Of a stretch of 64,000 nucleotides of DNA, positions 34,081-46,029 are shown one piece after another. The DNA is taken from contig JARFIW010000905.1 of the NCBI GenBank assembly GCA_036346225.1, forward strand, positions 1,129,501 to 1,193,500. Reading direction: 5' to 3'. The notes beneath the pieces were generated by a model that saw nothing but the letters and a program-made list of their open reading frames with translations, had not been told where the DNA came from and did no database searches. The translations under genes were made by a program, and so were the position numbers. The stretch comes from Platerodrilus igneus. Taxonomy: Eukaryota > Arthropoda > Insecta > Coleoptera > Lycidae. Positions within the stretch are counted from its first letter, which is position 1, and every line of letters begins with the position of its first letter.

Positions 34081-36153
34081 ATTTATCGTCCAATTAGCTT
34101 TCTACCGGTGCTGGGGAAAGTTTTGGATCGCGTTATGGCTACCCGAGTTGAGCACTTAGTGCGTGACAGCGGCGGTTTTAATAACTGTCAGTTTGGTTTT
34201 ATGGAGGGAAAGTCGACTATCAACGCATTAGAGTTCGTTGTCGGAGAAATTAAGCAGGCGAGAGATGCTAAAGATTACGGTGTTGTGGTTGCTTTGGACA
34301 TTTCGGGAGCATTTGATGCTGCCTGGTGGCCATTGATTGTTTGCGAGTTGGAAAATAGGGGTTGTCCGCGAAACTTGATGTCTTTGGTCAAGAGTTTTTT
34401 CTTGGGGCGATTGGCACAGGTTGAAATTCCGAGTGAAGTTTTGTCGAGCGAGGTGGAAAGGGGATGTCCGTAGGGGTCATGCTTTGGTTTCACCTTTGTA
34501 AAATTGTTGTATGAGAGCATCTTTAGGGCCAAGTTGCCCACAGGATGCTCAATCGTTGGGTTTGCGGATGATACGCTTTTAATTGTCAGATCGCAATTGT
34601 TAATGGATATGCGTACGAAACCGAACGAGGCGCTTAATAAACTACACGAATGGTCGCAGGCGGTAAAATTAAAATTTAACACGGTGACGTCAGAGGCGCT
34701 CTATTTCGGAAAAAAACCGGAACACTGATCTCCTAGGTTAGAGCTAGGAGGGGAGAAAATACCGTTTAAGAAAGCAATTACATACCTCGGGGTAAAGATT
34801 GACGATAAGTTAAATTGGAAAGCTCACGTGCAATACGTTAAAAGCAGAGGCAGCAAAATATCAAATAAAATTATGGCGGCGGCGAAAATAAACTGGGGTT
34901 TCAAGGGCGAATCGCTGAGGATGGTCTATGCCGGAGCGATATAGCCGGCAATGCAGTACGCAGCATATGTATGGGCGAAAGGTTGCAAAGTTAGGGAAAT
35001 GCGTCAATTAACAAGCGTTCATCGCATTACCGCGGTGAAGGCGGCGAGGGCGTACAGCACCACCTACACGGAGGCGGTACTGGTTATCAGTAGGACTCTC
35101 CCTATCGAATATGCCGTTAGGGAGCTTCGAGATAGAAGGTTAGTAGATACAGGGAAGGGACGCGAAATTATTGAAAATATTCATCTTGGTAATAGGGAGG
35201 TAGAGAAGAAGATTGTCGTATCAGAGTTAGGGCACCCGGCCGATATTAGAGGAATCGAGTTTGTCGAACTCGATAGGGACGCGACGGGCATCAGAATTTA
35301 TACAGACAGTTCATGTATGAATGACGGGCAAGCAGGCGCGGCGTTTGTTGTGTTTAAGCAGGAAAGGGAGGTGTTTCGGTATCAAACCAAACTTGCAAAC
35401 TGGAGCACTATCTTCCAGTGCGAATTGGTAGCCATACGAAAGGCAATCGATTACGTCATAAACCACACGGGCAGAGATGAATATTATATAATCAGAGACA
35501 GCAAATCTACACTGACGGCTTTGACAAACATGAACACCTCAACAAACCTCCAGGCGGACGTCTGGAGGATAGCGCATACGCCGCTCGAGTTTCGACGTTT
35601 AAAGTTCTGTTGGGTTAGGTCGCACGATGGTAACGTAGGGAACGATAGAGCTGATGAATTAGCTAAAGAGGCCGCGACGGGCGACTTTCGGATATCACAT
35701 TCGTCGATACCGAGGTCTCTAATTAAAAGAAAACTGCGCGAAAAGTCAATCAGACAATGGGAAGAAAGGTGGAATAACGCTGCCACGGGCAGGTTAACCC
35801 ACAAATTCTTACCGAGCGTAGAAGCTTGAGGTAATATCGAGGTAGAACTCGATCATAAAATGGTGCAACTGATAACAGGGCACGGCGCCCTAAAAGCGTA
35901 TTTACAAAGATTCACTTTAACCGACAATGACCGCTGAGGTGAGGGCGCCGAAAGCGCAGAGCACGTACTCTTCGACTGCCCGTTTGAGGCGGCAAATCGA
36001 GGGTTAGGTGATAGCAAATTAGTTATCCTAGGTCTAGCATGGCCAAAGAGCCTAGAGGAAGTTGGGGAAGTGCCTAACCAGAAGGCGTTTTGGACAGTTT
36101 TTAAAGAGTTCGCGGGAAGGGTCGCGAGATTAGACGGCGATAACCGCGCGTAA
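34081..36153 (+). pseudogene. R1-type LINE ORF2: RT and RNase H
   Basis: RT begins at YRPISFLPVLGKVLDRVMA, motif A is VVALDISGAFDAAWWP, and the active site is VGFADDTLLIV near 34560. RNase H follows (RIYTDSSCMNDGQAGAAFVV near 35295 and FCWVRSHDGNVGNDRADELA near 35605). The end carries the Cys/His-type tail AESAEHVLFDCPFEAANR. One frame stays aligned throughout and is interrupted only by nonsense codons at 34471 (TAG), 34726 (TGA), 34942 (TAG), 35827 (TGA) and 35935 (TGA). Not a single frameshift was needed, unlike in every other element here. The Q in the usual RGCPQGS motif is one of the stops. Confidence 0.88.
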
Positions 36154-36345
36154 ATTGGAAGGGGAGGGGAAGAATTGGAAATTTTAGATTTTGACCTGGC
36201 GTTAAATGATATGAGTTTGGTAACTAAAACCTGAATTTATATAATTAAAAAAACCGGAAAAAGAATATTAAAAAAAAATAAAAGCAAAAACTAAAAAAAA
36301 TAAAAAAATAAAACAAAAACTAAAAAAACAAAAAAATTATCATAA
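34081..36345 (+). mobile_element. R1-type LINE, 5'-truncated
   Basis: Starts abruptly inside the reverse transcriptase, so ORF1 and the endonuclease are missing. The coding part ends at TAA 36151-36153, and the element ends in an A-rich tract (about 36247-36342). Base composition is visibly richer in GC than the neighbouring LINE family. RT and RNase H motifs place it with the R1/I group. No target-site specificity can be inferred. Confidence 0.82.
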
Positions 36346-37190
36346 TATTTATAAAAGTCCAGTTTAAATCTATGCAGACCACCAGATCTTCGGATGCTGG
36401 AGAAATATATTAACAAGGTAAGAACAAAAGTGTGGCGGTTGTGTTCGCATAAGCATTGATTTATGATAATTAGTAGATTTGAAATAATTTAACGAGCACG
36501 TTTTGTGCGTAACTGCGCTAACCGGTATAATGCCTATGCCATTTTACCTGATAATTTGGGTTATGCTTTTTGCAATTTTATGCACTGCTCAACGCTTAAT
36601 GCTTATAGATGTTTATTTATATATTTACATAAATATTTATATTTATTTTTATATTTATATTTTTGCCTGTTTTTATTGGTTGTGGTTTGATATTATTTGT
36701 TTGACGTTCTGCCGTCATTTTTGGTGGCAGCTTATATATAGGAAGGAAGATTGTCTGAGAAGTTTGTAATTACAATATAAATCAGTTAGGGAATGATAAG
36801 GAAAGCTAGAGACGGACTTAGGCTAACAAATTACTTAGACCAGGGAAGACATATTTGTAAATTTATAGAGCAGGTAAAATAGCTGGATTCACTATTAATA
36901 TTTGGCGTATTCTTAGAAAATTTGAATCCATTTTAAATTAGCTAGCTAGATTTGGATAGTTTTAGGTAGGGCCAGTAAGCAGAGCTGGCAGCTGTTATCC
37001 GTCATTACGGATCCCTCCCCAATCATTTTGTTTGTGTCTTGTTGATCGGGCACACTCCAAATCAACGCCAGGGATACCATCAATCAAACCCTATCTTAAG
37101 TTTTTGTTACAATTGTTAGATTTTTATTTAGGATGTGTTAATTTTGAAGTTAGAGTATTTAGGAGCACGTTTATATTTTCGCGTTTGAAC
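36346..37190. other. no gene seen
   Basis: AT-rich. TATTTATA-like low-complexity sequence lies near 36610-36665. A GC-richer patch near 36985-37080 may be an old repeat, but it was not matched to anything else in the window. Confidence 0.45.
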
Positions 37191-37503
37191 CCAGTGTAGT
37201 AGCTTCGGGTGGAGCATTGGGGACGTGGCCGCAAGCATATCGGCCTTTAATTAAATTACAATGCCTTCCACATCGCAGTAGTGTGTCTGAGAATGTCATA
37301 CCGACCACTATGGTCTCTGCCACTCTAAGTACCGAAAAAGCTGCTGCCCTCTTTCGGGGACCTGTCTTAGTCTGATTCTTCACTAAAGACCCCACTAATT
37401 TAGTTAAACCTATAGTTCGGCTCTTTAGCTCATTGAAACGCGCAAGCCCTTCTACCTGTTCTAGTATTTTAGAACGTCGTCAAGGTGCAGGTCCGTTCAG
37501 AAT
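37191..37503 (-). repeat. LINE 5' fragment D with module
   Basis: Bases 37272-37503 match the extreme 5' end of LINE copy C (45358-45595) at high identity, including CTAAGTACCGAAAAAGCTGC. The preceding 81 bases are the module also seen at 33998-34080. No ORF2 sequence is attached, so this is an isolated 5' piece, which is unusual for LINEs since they normally keep the 3' end. Confidence 0.72.
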
Positions 37504-37625
37504 GGCCGGAGCATTTATGACAACACAAATTTTTAGGGGCCATTCCAGGGGGAGCTCGTAGCAAGTATGACGTCCAAAGTGTAGAGCACGAATTAACCGA
37601 TGGTTACCAGGAGGAGCTCGCAGCA

Positions 37626-37627
<2 letters not shown>

Positions 37628-37658
<31 letters not shown>
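37628..37658. repeat. (TA)n microsatellite
   Basis: About 15 TA units, directly abutting the mariner-like element, whose target is TA. Confidence 0.9.
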
Positions 37659-37661
<3 letters not shown>

Positions 37662-38504
37662 GGTGCCCATTATTTATGGAATATAGTATATATCTTGCTA
37701 TTTTCCATAATAAGGTAGCATTTGATTGTTTTTTTTCATTAAACAATTGAGTAACGAACGACACTTTCATTTTTTAAATAGCAATGGCTTTTTTTAGGCT
37801 CATTTGATACACATTTTTTTCCTCTTTTAGATGACGTAAAATCTTTGTAACCTTATACCAGAATTTTTGGAAGAAATGTTAAAACTGTACATTAATACAT
37901 TAAGTTAATTTCACTATAACATGAATTAAATACCTGAGATCTCTTTTGTTTGTTTTAACAATTGATTGACGAAAAATTATGTACAAAGTTTGAAGACAAA
38001 ACGAAATTAGCAATAAAATGCTTTTCATAGCAATAAATGTTCAAAATGTTCTCCATTAGCTGCAAGATAATGGCCCAAACTATCACGAAAGCTTGAAAAG
38101 AATTCTGAGCGATCTTGGAGATATTGCTGCAGCTTCATCTTGTATTCGTTGCTTTAATTCGGCTAGATTCTGAGGTCGGTTTGTATACACTTTTGATTTT
38201 AAATATTCCCAGAATAAGAAATCGCAAGGTGTAAGGTCCTGCCTATTCAACAAACCGGAAATACCACATCTAAATATCGACGTACATTTAAATGGCAGTG
38301 GTAATGAGCCTAATGAAACGGTACATTGCTATTAAAAGAAATAAAAGTGTTATTCGTTGCTCAATTGTTTTCTGAAAGAAAAACAATTAAATGGTGTTCT
38401 ATTATGGAAAATAGAGTGTTAAACAACTTTTATAAAAAAAATTTTTTTATAAAGCCGATATTTACCGAAATATATACTATATTCTATACGTAATGGGCAT
38501 CCTG
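37659..38504 (-). mobile_element. mariner/IS630-family deletion derivative
   Basis: An 846-bp element flanked by TA on both sides. Imperfect terminal inverted repeats begin CAGGGTGCCCATTATTTATG on the left and CAGGATGCCCATTACGTATA on the inverted right end. The inside holds only the C-terminal part of a transposase on the minus strand. It is too short for a full transposase, so it could move only with help from another copy. Confidence 0.85.
38030..38240 (-). pseudogene. mariner-family transposase C-terminal fragment
   Basis: Minus-strand translation gives LTPCDFLFWEYLKSKVYTN, then RPQNLAELKQRIQDEAAAIS and, after a break, FRDSLGHYLAANGEHFEHL. The CDFLFWEYLK stretch follows the last catalytic acidic region in insect mariner/IS630 transposases. 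The helix-turn-helix and first catalytic aspartates are missing. The family assignment rests on this motif and the TA-flanked inverted repeats. Confidence 0.75.
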
Positions 38505-38506
38505 TA

Positions 38507-39730
38507 TATACAAGCTTTCGTAATTTTTGAATCAAGCAATTGAGACACAAATTTTTAACAACAACGTTCTTTCAACTTGTCAATTATGTAAATCAAAAAG
38601 GCTATGCTTAAGATTTTACGATAAAGATTCTCTCCCACTGTGTTTTCTACCTGACTGAGCCAGCAATGTCTAGAGAAAACCTACAAGCTTGCACGAGGCA
38701 CTCCAATAAAGTGCTTTTTGTAATTTTCTTTTCATATTAATTGTGTCTTTTACCGCAGCTAGCATTAAAGAATATTAAAGGGTTTTCTGTTCTAGAATCG
38801 CATGCTTGAGAAAATTAGAGCTGTCTATTTGTCTAAAAGCTGTTATATTTGTGTATTCGCCAAAGACTGTTAATTTTTCTGATGCAAGTGCCTTTACACT
38901 GCACAAAATATACATAAAAGCTTTCTAAAAATTTCAACTAGAGTGATATTCACAGACACCTCTGCATATCTCGAATCAAGTAATCGAAATACAAGCTTTT
39001 AACATTACATTTCCTTCAACCTGTCAAAGGTATCTTTTTCCCATTGTACACTACAAACACTCGCATTTTGCTATCGATTTAGCTAGTGGTCGTTTTTATA
39101 AAAGTTAATAAGGTCCCGTGAACTAATTGTATAAAGTGTTTGAATAGCGGTTCGCAAATCTTTAAGAGTCGTTACGACCTTTTTAACTTAAAATGTTTCC
39201 ATGACGACCTATACCAAGTAAAAATATGACTAATCAATGTAAGAGACAAAAATAAATAAAACTGGAGTCTTGCATTATTGAATAGATTCTGCTAGCTTCC
39301 TGGAAGAAAGAAATACTCTCCGCACAGTAAAGAACTATATTTCAATAAAAATACAATTAATAATGCCGCAAATCACTCTCTCAACGCACGCTTACCTTCC
39401 CGTCACCAAAAGCATTTCCTTCACTCTACTGTCACCCTCTCGTGGCACATGTATATACTACTGACGCTATAATACAGCTCACACCCGGCCAACCTGACGA
39501 AATTATCGACTTCGCTACCTTTATCACCTTAACCTATTTATACAAATTTATATATATATTCACAGAAATACAATTGTCACCCTTAAAAAAATCTTTTATT
39601 ACATTACAACTTAATAAGTATAAACATTTTTTAAATATTTTGTTTTTTGCACTTTTTGACTTCTCGTATCAGAACCGTTTTTATTAATATCAGTATACGC
39701 GTTCTTAATGTCACTGTAATGTACAGTGAA
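38507..39730. other. no gene seen
   Basis: AT-rich sequence with several imperfectly similar stretches (for example near 38515-38580 and 38975-39020, both containing ATCAAG.AAT..A.A.ACAA). AATAAA at 39680-39685 on the minus strand may serve the candidate exon upstream. Confidence 0.45.
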
Positions 39731-39883
39731 CTAATCATTTTGACTTGCGTCACATAAATTGACGTCACCTTCAATGGGTTCATCTTTATATGCACTTGAA
39801 AGTTCATCATCCTCTTTCATTGGAGATTTGTAAATTTTCATTTTGCTGACATGTACATTTGTTGTACTTAAATCTACGCCCAT
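39731..39883 (-). CDS. candidate terminal host exon
   Basis: Minus-strand frame of 50 codons, rich in D, E, K and S (includes KIYKSPMKEDDELSSAYK), ending in TAG at 39731. A polyadenylation signal follows about 45 bases later. A second frame overlapping its upstream part (LPADTHRVLSIQGVDGRRFK, toward 39945) is also protein-like and would join with one shift. Splice-acceptor candidates (TTTGCACAG and TACCTGCAG) lie just upstream. No protein family was recognised. It could be the last exon of a host gene or a coincidence. Confidence 0.35.
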   Translation of the reverse strand: MGVDLSTTNVHVSKMKIYKSPMKEDDELSSAYKDEPIEGDVNLCDASQND

Positions 39884-41333
39884 CAACACCTTGTATGCTC
39901 AACACTCGATGCGTATCTGCAGGTAAGATGTTACGGTATCCTGTGCAAACAAAAAAGGAAAGTAAAGTAAGCAATGAAAATCCATCCGCAAGGAATATTG
40001 CAACAAAAAATGGAAATCCAAACAATATCGTGCTAGCTAGAAAGTCGTAGAGTGGGGGTGGGTCACAGAAAGAAAAAGGAAACCTCAAAAAAGAACATTT
40101 ATTTACAAACTCTAAAGAAACCAACATACTATAAAAAGGATAAATCAACCTCCATAGAAAACGACAATTGTCCAAAACATATCCCGTGGGATTTACACAG
40201 TATAAAAATCTACGCAAAAATAATTTGTACATTCCTGCCTCCAATCACCATAATTATACAAAAACAAAAATTAAATACATATGATGAATCGTTTTCAGTC
40301 ACTACTCTCCATTCTAATATTTACATATAACAGCAATTAAAAGGATTATACAGTGAATTGTTTTCAGTCACTTTTTAACCCAATATTAAATCTTTGATAT
40401 AAAAATAGTCATAAAAGCCATATACCTACATATTCTCCACAAGTATCTCTTGATAAGTAAACTCAAAAAAATGTAACGGTAAACTACAGCAATAAACGAA
40501 GGAAACCATCTTCAGGTCGAGATGCATTCTGCAGGAGCTGTAAAAAAATTATTAGAAAAAAAGCCATACTTAAATAATAGTGTATTCAAAATTTTTATAC
40601 AGAAAGTTTTTATACTCAAACAATGCAAAACTTAATCTCTAAACAAATACCCAAACAGTAACAGTTATCGTCATAAGCACACTCCGACGATCCGAGTGAA
40701 GGAAGTCCAATCTTAATACCTTAAGTTGTGCGATAAGTAACCTGAAAAATACAGACCCAATTCTCCCCAATGGAAGTCATCAAAGCGGCGCAAATAAGAA
40801 GCAGCAATACCTACAGCTGGGCATGACGTACTGCACTTACTCAATGATACCGAATTATCCTGTTCGGACATTTTATATAGTCATGGGTTGAATTAGTTGA
40901 AAATAACCTATACTAATTGCAGTAGATAATTTAGTTAAGAAAATTCCATTCCTCAAAAGAGCAACTTCGTACAAATTAATTTTCTAAACCCCGTGTTATA
41001 AATTTATTAACTGTATGATCCCACTGAATTTGTAATTTCTTAGCCTTTGCACATTTTTACAGTACTAAAAATATTTCTAAGTTTACACCAACGAGATTAA
41101 GTAATGTTCTTTAAAAGGAATCATTCGAAGTAACCCGTATAACGTCACTGAAAACAATTCAGTTCCGTTTTCGAGAGGAAGACGCACATAATAGTATCAT
41201 AATTCTCCGTATAGCTTTCTCCCAAAGCATTTTCCTCTAGATAATCAACTACTTGAATGATATTTTTAAAAACTCCTTATATTGTTCCAACAAGTGAACT
41301 ACTACCGACAAATGGAAAAACCACCTTAACCGT
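39884..41333. other. no gene seen
   Basis: AT-rich, with only short frames of low-complexity composition. No repeat partner was found in the window. Confidence 0.45.
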
Positions 41334-42414
41334 ATCATCATCATTAGGTCTTCAGTCCTGGAACTGGTGAGACGTGTACCCTCATTGTTACCTATTCTGT
41401 GCTAACCTACACATTTCCCTGTAATTTCCAGTCTGCATCTTTTACCATCTGTGTGCAATAGTTTGATCTAGGTCTGCCTCTACCTCATTTTTCCTACCTC
41501 TGCTTGTAATATATTCCGCACTATTCCCCAAAAATGCATTAGAACTTATCCTTCGCTTCTTTCTCCTATTTTTTTTGTTTTCCACAGATATTTTTATTTC
41601 CCTACTATTTCTATGACCTCTATGTCATTAACTTTGTCTGTCCATGCTATCATCCCCATACATCGGAAGTACAACGTTTCAAAAGTGTTCTACCGTTTTT
41701 CTGTCTGCATCTCCTACTGCCTCTATTTTATATACGTACTGTGCTATGCTCGACACATATGCTTTCAACAATTTTATTCTTGTTTCTATGTTTGTTGTCT
41801 TCAAACATAGCTGCTGTTTTTTTCTGTTAGGTGCAGTTTGGTTACCATTCTATTGTTTATAAATATATACCATATTTCTCCGATATTCAGTAGTATATGA
41901 AGGGGGTTAAGCAGAGTGCAGCTACCAGTATCCCCCAACACTTGAACATTTGCTAAATTAATAGTTTTCCATTATATCTTTTGCACAATCAATATTAGGT
42001 AAAAATATTTCAAAACCAACACCTGTAGTTGTTTATAATAATCATCAGATTTAAGTGAAATTATTTTTTCGTCATCAGGTTTTCAATCCTGAAACTGGAT
42101 GGACGTGAACCTTCGTTTATTTCTATTCTGAGCTAGCCTACGCCGTTCTCTGAAATTCCCACAGCCTAGATACAGTCGGTTCCTTTTCTGTTGTTTCTTA
42201 ATTATATGCACTAGTTTATCGAAGTTTAGTGATATGTGAGTGGGGTTAAGCAGCCTGTGGCTACCAAGAATCCCCCAACACAGACATTTGCCGAATTAAT
42301 TACTTTTTAGAAAATCCTTTCGCACATTTAACATTAGTTGAAAGTATTGCCCAACCAATACTACAGTTGCTGATAATAATCATTATGTTTAAGTATAGTT
42401 ATTTTTTTCGTCAT

Positions 42415-44080
42415 TAGATTTTCCACCTTGGAATTGGTTGTACGCGTACCTACATTGATTTCTATTCTGAGCTAGCTTGCGCATTCCTCTGAAATTCCCA
42501 CAGCCTACATCTTTCAGTATCCATGTGCAATAGTCTAATCTAGGTTCCCTCTACCTCTCTTTTTTCTTATCTCTGCTTCTAATATATTTCGCACTATTCC
42601 CTCATGCCTTAGTATGTGGCCAATCATCCTTTCTCTCCTATTTTTTACTGTTATCTACATACTTCTTTCTTCCCCTACCATTTATCGTATCTCTTTGTTC
42701 TTAACTTTGTCTGTTTATGAAATCTTCATTATACGTGTGTAGAACCACATTTCAATCTCTTCTACCTTTTTCCTGTCCGCTTCTCCTACTATCCAGGTTT
42801 CACACCGTACAGTTTTTGTCTTTCAACACAGTAGTTGCTTTTTCTTGTTAAATGTAGCTCGACCTTGTGCTAATCTTTGTTTCATATTTTTTGCGCTTTT
42901 CCCATTGTGCGTTATTTATCTTCCTAGATAGCAGAAGTCCTTAACCCCTTGTAAGTTCTCGTTAGCTATTTGTATTCTAGTTTTTAATTTATTTTCCTCA
43001 ACTTTACATACCAGTACTTTAGTTTTATTTTTGTTGATTTCATACCGTATCTCTCTGTCAGAACAATTTTTATTTCATTAGGAGCAGCTTCTAACTCTTC
43101 TTTGCTAGGTGCTAACGCCTCTATATCATCTGCAAATCTAAGCATATCAATCTTTTGTCCCCGCATAACTCCAAATGCCTTATTGCATTTGACAGTATTC
43201 ATTATGACCTCGATGTACACATTAAAAATTAATGGGTATAGGGCTCATCCCTGTCTCACCTCTTTCCTAGTATTTACTTCTCTACGTACCTGCTCTATTT
43301 CTTTTACCGCTATTTGCTCTTTGTATAATCTATATACTATCCCTAAAACTCATTCCAATCGTTTTGGGTATTTCGAACATTTTTTTCCATTTTACATTGT
43401 CGAGTGCTTTTTCCAGTTTTACAAACCCTATAAACACGTTTTCTGTTTTTTCTATTGTTTTCACCATTATCACCCTCAGAGCTAAAATAGCTTCCCGTGT
43501 TCTTCTGTTTTGCCTAAACCCAAATTGACCTTTCCTTAGTATTTATTCTTCTTGTTCTTTCATTCGTCTTTGTACATTTCTAGTTAATATTCTTGACACA
43601 TGTGCTGTCAAACTTATTGTTCGAAAATTTTCACATCCATCTCAGCCTCCTTTTTTTTAATATAGTGACTATGATGTTACGTTTAAAATCTTTAGGTATC
43701 TCACCTATCTCATACATATAGCTCACTAGTTGGAAGAGGCGTTCTGTTACTGCTTGTCTAGCGGCTTTTAGAGTTTCTGTTTGTACCTTATCTGTACCCT
43801 TTAATGCTAATTCAAACTCACCTCTAAGTATAGCATATACCAAGTCATCCTTTTCAATGTCTGATTCTTGTTCTAATGCTGTTAGTTCCTCTCCTGTAAA
43901 TAAATTCCCTATTATTCTTGCCATCTATCCACAGTCTCTACATTTTCTATAATGACATTTCCTTCCGCGCCCCTTATATGTTTGCTATACAGTTTTATAT
44001 CCCTAAAATTTATTCTAATTAGTTTGTATATCACGTCTGTCTTTCCTATTTCCATCTTAGTTTGTACCTCTTTGCACTTT
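42415..44080 (-). pseudogene. LINE ORF2 remnant, copy C (RT, C-terminus)
   Basis: The linker (43631-43924, with SDIEKDDLVYAILRGEFELA) is followed by the RT palm with MLRFADDIEALAPSKEELEA (42984-43220) and then the degraded C-terminal block with a readable R-x-R-x-R stretch. The FADD pair is intact. Frameshifts occur between and within blocks. Confidence 0.78.
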
Positions 44081-44399
44081 TCACCAATGCATTATTCTTT
44101 AGCTTTCCTGCATTTGTGAATAGTTTCTCATTTTATGGCCTTATATCCCTGTTTTAATGTTTCTTCTGATCTATTTTTGTATTTTCATCTTTCTTTTATT
44201 AGATTCAACATATGCTTTGTTATCCATGGTTCCTTCTTTTCTTTTTGTATATACCCCAGAATATTTCTGGCCGCCTTGAGTGAGCTGGATTTAATGTTAT
44301 TCCACTGTGTTTCTACTCCCTTAGTATAAGAAATTTTTTTCGATATCTTTTAGCAATTCATTGATTTTCTTGCAAATCTTTAGTGGATATTTTTATCTT

Positions 44400-45292
44400 T
44401 CAGTTTCTCAAAGTCAAAGTGTCCTTTTCTGTTTCTTTTTTCAAATTTTTAAATTTAAAAGCGGACTTTATAATTACGTTGTTGTGGTCAGTGTCTATAT
44501 CTGCCTCTGGGTAGCTTCTACAGTCATTTACTTTATTCCTAAACCGTTGTCTAACAAGAATGTAATCTATTTGATAACATCTTATATCTCCTGGTATTTT
44601 CCACGTGTATCGTCTTCTAGCATCATGTTAAAATAATGTATTTGTAATGGTTAAATTGTCCTTCTCGCAAAATTCTACCAGCCTATTTCCCCTGTCATTT
44701 CTCGTGCCTAAATCAAATAAACCTACTACCGCTCCTTTCCTACCCTCACCTACAACTGCATTAAAATCTCCCGTAATTATTAAATTTTTAACGTATCTTA
44801 GTGTCTTCGATATCTTTGTAGATCGCTTCTACCTCTTCCTTACTGTAGCTAGATGGGGGCATGTATACTTCTATTATTACTGTATTTACCGGTTTAGATT
44901 CTAATCTAACCATGGCTACTCTTTCGTTCTTTTGTAACTAGTTTTCTACACAGTGTCCTATCTTTTTTTTGCATAACTCTCCCCACATCCAAATTTTCTT
45001 CTTTTGATCCTGTATAAAATACCCAAAGGTCTCTACTAAAAACACCCGCCTCTAGCCAGCGAACTTCGCTGATCCTTACTATGTCTAGTGATAACCTGTC
45101 TATTTCAATTTTCAAGTTCTCTAGCTTATTTACTTGTTTCATACTTCTGACATTCCACGCTCCGGCTTGCAAAATGTTTCCCGCTCTTCCTTTAAGCTTT
45201 TGCATCACGTCCTCCAAAGTAGTCCCCTCCTGGAGATCTAAATGGTGGACTATTTTAACTACGGGATCTTTTACCCTAGAAGATGCCTTCAT
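44400..45292 (-). pseudogene. LINE endonuclease (EEP) remnant, copy C
   Basis: N-terminal half of ORF2. The first piece (44906-45292) reads ILQAGAWNVRSMKQVNKLEN and DIVRISEVRWLEAG, which contain the N and E residues of the EEP active site. The next piece (about 44650-44905) holds the GDFN region and LFDLGTRNDRGNRLVEFC. The final YILVRQRF and D-H part lies near 44480-44560. Upstream of the start are VKIVHHLDLQEGTTLEDVMQ and other codons that are also open in copy B. Confidence 0.8.
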
Positions 45293-45595
45293 ATTGCTTA
45301 CAATTTAAGTACGCTGTGTATTTGGGAGGTAATGTGGTAGTTCTCGTTGCCTTCCACATCGCAGTAGTGTGTCTCAGAATGCCATGCCGATCCCTATGGC
45401 CTCTGCCGCTCTAAGTACCGAAAAAGCTGCTGCCCTCTTTCGGGGACCTATCTGAGTCTGGTTCCTCAATAAAGACCCTACTATTTTGTTTGGACTTGTA
45501 GTTCGGATCTTTAGATCGTTGCAACACGGAAGCCATTCCACGCATTCTAGTAATCTAAAATTTCTTGAAAGTGATGGTCCATTCAAAACAGCTTA

Positions 45596-46029
45596 ACCTT
45601 ATGTAGCAAAACTAATCGTTAAACGTTCTGAAACAACACCAAAGTACATCGAGCCAAGAAATTATGCACGACGTGTTAGAAAAGTTGCCTAACTTTTTGT
45701 ATAAAATTATAGAATACTACTTACTAACATTATATTAAATTTAATCTATAAATAGGCGGGCAAGAAATAACCATTCAGCAACGCACATATAACACATTAT
45801 AATTTTTGGTAACAATTATTCTGATAGCCAAACCACGTTTTAAACTTATTATAATCTTTAAAGAGAAATGCCAGATTTTAAGGCTCTATTGAAATAGAAT
45901 AGGATTAAACACTTTAAATTTATACCTAAATATTTTAATAAAAATCCTACAGGGTGATGAATAAACAATCATCGAAATCGTTAATAAAAGTTCGCAAATG
46001 ACCGTAAATACAGTAAGGAATGTAGGATT
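45596..46029. other. no gene seen
   Basis: AT-rich spacer between LINE copy C and the gypsy relic. Nothing was recognised. Confidence 0.45.

Larger units (their letters stand above)
41334..45595 (-). mobile_element. LINE copy C, most complete in length
   Basis: The longest uninterrupted copy. From the low end: trinucleotide tail, three 3' modules (about 41335, 42065, 42405), ORF2 C-terminus, RT, linker, endonuclease, and 5' untranslated sequence shared with fragment D up to about 45595. It is used here as the reference for copies A and B. Many shifts and stops make it inactive. Confidence 0.83.

Noticed and set aside
37480..37770. 96-codon minus-strand frame with a YIYIYIYI run
   Set aside because: Created by the (TA)n microsatellite.
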